NCBI GenBank assembly: GCA_032433595.1
Contig: JASWJB010000167.1
Location: 28,776 to 92,775 of the forward strand
From: Conoideocrella luteorostrata
Taxonomy: Eukaryota > Ascomycota > Sordariomycetes > Hypocreales > Clavicipitaceae
Direction of reading: 5' to 3'
Length of the DNA stretch: 64,000 bases
The stretch's first letter is position 1. The number at the start of each line of letters is the position of its first letter. Made by a program: the position numbers and the translations under genes. A model generated the notes under the pieces. It ran no database searches. It was not told where the DNA came from and was given only the letters and a program-made list of their open reading frames with translations. Shown here piece by piece: positions 57,830 to 64,000 of the stretch.

Positions 57830-58535
57830 CCTATCTAGGCCTCTTTGGCGGAGTCGACTCTGGGCATGTCCTGGGACAAAATGGTATGCGTCTTCCTACT
57901 CATACGTACTCCACCGATGGTGATGGTATGCGTTTCCACATCGAGTCTTGTTGCTAATACTTTACAAAGACGATTCTCACCACCGTCATTCTTCACATCA
58001 ACTCAACCATGACATCCTCGGGCAAGTCAGCCACAACTTCTTGGGCTCGGGCCTTCACATCCTCTCTCACTCGCACCAGGACACCCCCTCAATGCACAAC
58101 ACCACAGCAGCACTGTCTCACGAGAGACTCACCACGAACTCTACTAAAGACGCCTTCTTCACCGCCAGATCAGCACCATCAGCTACTTCAGCCTCATCGT
58201 CATCAGCAACATCCGCTTCTTCCAGACTGCACATTTCCCCACTACCCAAACTTCTTGACCCTCCCGCAAGCAGCGGCAGCGCCGGCTCAAAACGCAAGCA
58301 TACGGCTTCACCTCCCGCAGATATGGACCCAGACAGTGAAGATGCACAAACCACTATCAAGCGCCAGCGCAACACAATGGCTGCACGCAAGTACCGCCAG
58401 AAACGCCTTGATAAAATATCCGATCTAGAACATGCTCTCAGTGAAGTCTCAGGTGAGCGAGACGAGCTTAAGCTGCAACTTGCCAGACGGGAAGCAGAGG
58501 TTGAAGCTCTTCGGGAGATGCTTTCAAAGAAATAA
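57826..58535 (+). CDS. cpc-1: CPC1/GCN4-type bZIP activator of amino acid biosynthesis
   Basis: Exons 57826-57883 and 57970-58535 (intron with GTATGC donor and TTGCTAATAC branch site) encode 207 aa from the first in-frame ATG (MTYLGLFGGVDSGHVL). The C-terminal bZIP has the basic region KRQRNTMAARKYRQKRLDK and a leucine zipper with L at heptad spacing (ISDLEHALSEVSGERDELKL), ending EALREMLSKK. This is the GCN4/CPC1 arrangement; it binds TGACTCA and induces amino acid biosynthesis in the nucleus. Upstream of the ATG the same frame is open back to 57324 and encodes acidic/hydrophobic, activation-domain-like sequence (PLPLEDFVIFDQLQAQLP) with no ATG but several CTG and one GTG codon. Extended, non-AUG-initiated CPC1 forms are described in Neurospora, so the true protein may start further upstream. 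Confidence 0.9.
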
Positions 58536-60323
58536 CACGTTGTGGGACGGTAAATACTTATTGACTGATGGAACTGGACCAATTTTTGTAAGAGAGCGTC
58601 AAAGGTGGAAGACCGTGGGAATTACCCTCGAGGAGATGCGTCCCTCAATGCCTGCGACAAAACTCTTTCCGTTTTTAGGAATTTCTCTTGATATTAGCGT
58701 TTTTTGGTATAATAACATTTACATTTTCCGCAATGGCTTTCAAGGTGCTCATGTGTCCGCTGCTCAGACGATGTCGTTCTCTTCCTTTGATTGTGCAAGT
58801 ACTCATTTGAAATCATCAAATTCCATTTCTGTCATCATAGCAGCTGTTGTTCTTCCCACAGCATGACTCGGCAAACATATACCTATTGGTACTCTGCACA
58901 AGACAGACACGGAAGAAAGGGGCTGTGTGTATGTGGTGGGTTTGGTGGGTAGAATAATTTTAAGAACGAGATACTTACAGTCTGCTTTCAACATTGTGTC
59001 GTATATCACAGAATTACGAAACATGGACATCTTGAGAAGGTTTATTTATTGAATGCCTGTGTACTTTTTTCAGTATACATCTATTCACCTTATATATATT
59101 TCAGTCGATATGAAGACCGCTGTTGGAGAAAATTATCATTTACAGAATGTCACGCAACTCATGAAGGGTCTTGGAATCAAGTTGATCGATTATGATTCAT
59201 ACTGATGCTGACAGCAAGCGATATCTAGGCGAACACTTCGTGATGCATCTGAATTGAGCAAGGGCCGAGAGCGCCCGATGCTATCAGCCCGGCATGTAGC
59301 ATAGCTTAATACCTTAATTATCCATGATTTCTGGAATTTTTGGCATATAGACATAGTATCTCGCGTCTTCTTTTATGAACTATACTGATACATAAGTAGT
59401 AAGGAGTATGATTGCACAATACACTGCAGTGATGCATCTAGACCAAGTCCTCGATTAGTGACGAACATAGTATATGCTGGTACATATGACACACTAGAGG
59501 TATATAATAGTAATATATTGACTGTTCATGCCCAGTTCATCCATGAACCCACGGCTTGACATGTGTATCATTGCCGCCCTCCTCATCACATATCAAACCG
59601 TCGGACTGTCAACTGTGCGCCGCACTGTCCAGATCTCATCATCCCAGAGCCAAGTGGATCCTTGGCATGGATATCTTAGCCTAATCGGGCCAGTCGTCAG
59701 AATGACTCATTTTCACTCACTTTGCGTCAAAGTTCTATCCGGGCGGGGCTTGCGGGGCAAACCCGCAGCAATTGGCCAATGAGGAGCACTAGAGGCGTTG
59801 AATATCAATCCGCTAGATAGCTGCGATGCAATAATACGCTTCTTTTGGTCCGCAGTTTGAGATGTCGCGGAGGTTCGCTTGTTGCTCCAAATTGGTTGGT
59901 TGCATGGGGAAGGGCTCAGCGGCATGTAAAAGGTTTGTTTGGAATGGGCGGCTCTGGAGTCGTTCTAAGGGACTCTTGTAGGGGACCATGATTGCAGCTG
60001 CAAGAGAGTGAGTGAGTGGTTCACCCGGCTTATGTGACAATCACTGGGGAGAACATATGGTAAAAGCTGGTGCACTAGATTTATGCGTCTGCTAAATGGG
60101 TCTATAGAAGAAAATTTCACTTTCTACTACCCCAAGCTGGCGGACTGCGGACCATGTGTCGTATCATTTGTGAAATACATGTCCGTTGAACAGTGTCCAG
60201 GGTAGTAATGTATCGTCATTTAGGTGGGTATCAATCCGCACATCTGTTACTGACATCGACGCGGAGGATCACACCAGTACCTGCTCACTTGTAGCGAACT
60301 TATACAGCAAAGCAAGGATCTAT
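58536..60323. other. Intergenic region between convergent CPC1 and CHL1
   Basis: Contains the CPC1 3' UTR and AT-rich DNA. No reading frame with domain content; no repeat found apart from TA-rich runs near 59090 and 59500. Confidence 0.5.
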
Positions 60324-63217
60324 CTATTGCCGCCGCTTGTCTCTAAAGAACCCCCCCAATGCGCCCATCAACCCACCCAAGGTATTCCCCTTCCCCTTTC
60401 CATCCCCCATTCCATCCTGAATCCAGCCGGGCAGCTTGCCCTGGATCCGATGCGTTGCGTACCTCCTGTCGACGAGCACAATCGCCGCGTAGTCGCCCCT
60501 ATGACGAATTGCGCGCCCGATGCTCTGGTTCACCGCTCTCATGCAAGCGTTTTCATAAAAGTCCCTTGCTGCCTGTTTGGCTTGGGACCTCACCTCATCT
60601 TTGGATACCTTCAACCCATCTCTCTCAGTGAGGTTCGCGATCGTCGTTGTCTCGATGTACTCCATCTTGGCTTTCCACTCAGGCGAGGCGATGTTTGGAT
60701 AGGGCAGCCCGACAACCATGACACAGCGGCCGAGTCGGTCTGAAAAGTTGATCCCCTCGGACATTTTGCCACCAACTACGCTGAGGAGCAATGCGCCGCC
60801 TTTTCTGGTGCCTGCTACGGGAGGATTGGCTGTATCGTTGGATTGGCCGCTGCCAAGGATGGCCTGTGTGTATTCCTGGAGAACCTCGTCGCTCGAACAT
60901 CCCCTGGTTTCTCGGAATACCCTTTTTCGAAGTTGTAGCCGATCCCAGAGGCTGGCCGTTTGCGTGCTGGCTTGTGGTGGCCGACTCCATGCCTCGACTA
61001 CTTCGTCGAGATATCCGTAGCTGGGGAAGAAGACCACTACGCCGTCAGGCACTACGGAACAGATGTTGAGTATAGCTAAGCCGAGTTCATTGACCATTGC
61101 TTGATCCCCTCGTCGCTGGTAGCTGAATTCGAATGTTGGACCCTCTGGACGAGTTCCGGCGAGGGACCACACGCACAAATTCTCGCGTGGTATGACGTGT
61201 CCACAGCTAAGAGTCGTTACTTTCGGCTCGGTTAATGTCGGGAAAAGATGGTTCCTGTAGTCGTCGAACGGTGACATAGTTCCGCCTGCGAGGATGACCG
61301 CCCTGGCACTTGATACAATGGAGGAGAATGCGTGGGTTGGCGACAGGAGCAGGTAAGCCAATTGAATGTCTGGCGATGAACCACTGATCTTCTGGTAGAA
61401 TATACGGCCCTCCGAGCTGAGATTCGTGAGAGCCACGAGAAATGAAACTAGGGTGTGTAGCACCGGCGTGCTGGATCTGCTGGAGCCTGTTTCGTTAACA
61501 TCACTTTCGGTCACATGGGTGGCGTAGCTTTCAATCTTGTAGGCTAGCTTGGACTCTTGAATGTACTGAATGAGCTCAAACATGTTGATCTGATCGATTC
61601 CCTTCCGTCGGGTCAAGTCGTTTGCATCCACAATTCCATGTTCTTGCTAGTAAACATGTCAGCACGTACAATTATAACGTCAGCCTGTACACCTAGACGA
61701 CGAACCTTGAAGCTCTTCGCACTCTCCATCCATTCGCTCAACCCATCAATGACCCGTCCCACCCTGCCAACATTTACTCGATTGACGCCCTTGAGCTTTT
61801 TGCCGAACCGTTTCACGTATACTCCTAGGATGTCCCGTCCTTTCCGGAGCTCACTCAGCTTCAACTCTGCGGCATGCACGTTCGCAACCGCATCCATGAT
61901 GTTGTGGGCCTCGTCGATAATAACAACACTGCCCTCTAATTTGATCCCCAATGCTTCCCGGGCACTTCTTTGAAGTAGCAGCGGATACGGAAGCGTGATG
62001 ATTTCTGCCCCAGGTAGTGCCGAGCGTGAGGCATAATAAGGACACACGGCCAACGATTTACCCAGGTGATGCAAGTCTTCAATGTCCGGTATGGTGGCCA
62101 GGGCAGCGTCGCGAAACTGATGAGTTTCACTCAGGAGCTCCTCTTTGGGGACGTACGAGCACTTCTTGGTGGTCTTTGCCTGTTGAAGCTCTGCGCAGCG
62201 ATCGTTGATTGCCTGAACAGAACCCAGCCGCGCCACGGATGGATTTATGCATAGTCTCTGACGGGACGACAGGGGCAGCAATTTCACCGGCTCAGCAGTA
62301 GACGCGTCTTTGTTGGTGGCAGAAGTTGGCAACGACGAGGGGAACACCGGACGACGCAGCTCAGCAATAAACTGCGATAGCTGCGAGTGTGTTCTTGAAG
62401 TGTAATAAATCTACAAAGGTCACTAGAGGCATCTTGATGTGTGGGAGTGGAGAGCTTCCTCGCACCTTGATCTCCTCTGCTAGGATCTCATCATCCTCCT
62501 CTTGCTTTTTCTGAGGACCGCCAAGGCCAATGCGTTCTAACACTTCACGAGATTCTTTACTGAGTCCAGACAGGGCATCTCCAGGGCCTTCACCGCGGCT
62601 CCCCGGGTCATCTAGGAGCCACTGGGCCTCCTCGGCATCAGCGTCTACATCCTTGCGATTACCCGACGCAAGAGGGGCGTCCAGTCGTCGGCGCTTTCTC
62701 CCGCGCTCTTCAAGCGATTTTTCTTTTGCCCTAATGACTTCGAGGCGCTTTTCGCGGTCCTCCCATCGCTGGACCAGCTCTTCGCGTTTGCGCCGTAGAA
62801 GTTGGTCGACGAGCCACGACGGTTCGTCCTGATAAGACTCTCCTGCGGCGCGAAGCGAAGTTTCAAATTGGCTGGATTTGTGGTTACGAAGCCATGTGAG
62901 TGAGGCGCATATTAGCGAGAGCGATTTGCCCTACGTGTCATATTAGAGTGTCGATAAATCCGAGTTTCATCAGATGTTCAAGGCATCATGAAGCTGGCTG
63001 TAATATTCGCAAGTATGTCACTTACAGTGCCTGTTGGGCTCTCAAGAATTCCGACCTGGCCTTCCCCCTTATCCAGTACCTCATAAACAGTCCTCATGAA
63101 TTGCTCCTGCACATCATATGGTGTATAGGGGTGGTGAAAGTCTAGATTCTGCAAACGACGCGCCGCATCGTTCATATCGACACCAGGATCCATCTTCAGC
63201 CCATAGTTATGATCCAA
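60324..63217 (-). CDS. CHL1: CHL1-type Fe-S DNA helicase (DDX11/XPD family)
   Basis: Four exons in frame: 63026-63217, 62466-62930, 61706-62410 and 60324-61646, giving 894 aa. Walker A is [17 protein letters not shown], split by intron 1 after [21 protein letters not shown] (motif Ia) and [14 protein letters not shown] (DEAH, motif II) follow. Four cysteines of the expected XPD-like 4Fe-4S cluster are visible in [23 protein letters not shown] and [10 protein letters not shown]. The C-terminal helicase lobe has [42 protein letters not shown] and [14 protein letters not shown] (motif VI). Between motifs I and Ia is a ~150 residue charged insert ([18 protein letters not shown]), typical of CHL1. 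It unwinds DNA at replication forks and is needed for sister-chromatid cohesion. Confidence 0.95.
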
Positions 63218-63583
63218 AAGAGCAGTGTGCCAAACAGAGTCGGTCTAGCATCGCATCAGACAATGACCGTGACAACAGGCACGCGATACGTGAGCTAGGC
63301 CCCTCTTGAAGGACTGTCTCCACTATCCATTTTTATCATCGGTGGGGACCTGACCGAGAGGACTCACCGCGGTGACGTGACAAAGTCACCTGACTTTGCT
63401 GGAGACCCGCTAAGCAAGTCCACACCACAACACAAGAAAGTGCTTAGGGTTTGGCTGCCCTCTCGCTAACAATTTTCCGGATTCCGTAGTACCTAGCAGT
63501 CGCCCTAGGCGCAAAATCATCACCACCCACTTCCAGTCTTCGACGCAACACATCGGAAAAGCGACAACACCACAACCGTCGCC
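63218..63583. promoter_or_regulatory. Divergent CHL1/RPL28 promoter
   Basis: 366 bp between the start codons. It has a CGGTGACGTGACAAAGTCAC segment around 63371-63390 (a CRE-like TGACGT and an imperfect inverted GTGAC/GTCAC pair). No TATA box is obvious. Confidence 0.45.
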
Positions 63584-64000
63584 ATGCCTACCCGAACCTC
63601 GAAGACCCGCAAGCAGTACGTGATTAAATCCCTTTCGATGAAGAGAAGAATGGCGAATTGCGACGCAGTTGGACGTGGCCGTCACTGGCCGTTTCACAAC
63701 ATTTGTTGTTGATGGACGGCTCTGTTCTCGTGCTCGGATACAACTTCAATGCCTGGGAACTCTCCAAACACGAAGCTAATGCAATACTCTTCACAGTCGC
63801 GGCCACGTCTCCCACGGACACGGCCGTGTCGGTAAGCACCGCAAGCATCCCGGTGGTCGTGGTCTGGCTGGTGGTCAGCACCACCACCGTACCAACATGG
63901 ACAAGGTTCGAGCGATTCCGAGCATTTTCGACGTGATAGCGGTGGAAAGACGGTTGCTAATATATTTCGACAGTACCATCCCGGTTACTTCGGTAAGGTT
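63584..64000 (+). CDS. 60S ribosomal protein L28 (uL15), partial
   Basis: Exons 63584-63615, 63797-63905 and 63974 to the window edge. The spliced start [20 protein letters not shown] and the repeats of basic/Gly/His residues ([20 protein letters not shown], then [13 protein letters not shown]) are diagnostic for eukaryotic uL15 (yeast Rpl28, mammalian L27a). The first intron is long (181 nt) and close to the start codon, as is usual for fungal ribosomal protein genes. The protein helps form the large subunit near the peptidyl transferase centre. The C-terminal ~90 residues lie beyond the window. Confidence 0.97.

Noticed and set aside
60186..60743. 185 aa plus-strand frame
   Set aside because: Antisense to the CHL1 C-terminus and its 3' flank; no motif.

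Overview
The window is nuclear DNA from a filamentous ascomycete, most likely a Sordariomycete and probably of the order Hypocreales. The evidence is short (about 50-100 nt) GT-AG introns with CTAAT-type branch points, fungal-type complex I 23 kDa and mitochondrial acyl carrier protein genes, a CPC1/GCN4 bZIP gene with a long leader, a CHL1 helicase next to a 60S ribosomal protein gene, and Hypocreales-like secreted and membrane families. The genus is not determined.

Layout. 1-650 (-): 3' truncated (by the window) secreted lysozyme/transglycosylase-like protein. 0.65-7.3 kb: AT-rich, gene-poor tract with one intact 7-TM DUF7703-like gene (4470-5225, +) and copies of short dispersed repeats. 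7.3-10.2 kb (+): a PTS1-bearing acyl-CoA ligase, then an intronless metallo-beta-lactamase-fold hydrolase. 10.3-15.3 kb: a divergent pair, a coiled-coil protein (-) and an HSP70/HSPA12-like ATPase (+), whose shared 1 kb promoter holds a duplicated ~145 bp block. 15.3-16.9 kb: low-complexity, repeat-like. 16.9-19.8 kb: convergent NmrA/isoflavone-reductase-like protein (+) and secreted berberine-bridge-type oxidase (-) with 57 bp tandem repeats at its 5' end. 20.7-22.7 kb (-): a 642 aa conserved protein of unknown function. 22.7-35.5 kb: accessory, degenerate tract holding a 5'-truncated amidase relic, inverted repeats and a mosaic of host-gene fragments (RAD17-like, WSC-like, possibly NAD-synthetase-like). 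35.6-38.2 kb (+): two complex I-associated genes in tandem, with similar promoter motifs. 39.6-41.8 kb (-): CCCH zinc-finger protein. 41.8-53.7 kb: 11.8 kb without a gene I can support, only decayed coding-like remnants. 53.7-55.5 kb (+): NCS1 purine/cytosine permease. 57.3-58.5 kb (+): CPC1. 60.3-63.2 kb (-) CHL1 helicase and, divergent from it, 63.6 kb to the end (+) RPL28 (uL15).

The core genes (complex I, CPC1, CHL1, RPL28, CCCH) are ordinary and well preserved. There is no convincing biosynthetic cluster, CRISPR or tRNA gene. Novelty is most likely in the divergent coiled-coil/HSP70-like pair, the element pair that flanks the amidase relic, the fragment mosaic at 31-34 kb, and an intergenic 9-mer (TACTCCGTA) far more frequent than chance.

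All exon boundaries were read by eye from GT/GC-AG sites and frame continuity; no alignment or database search was run. Family names rest on motif recognition.
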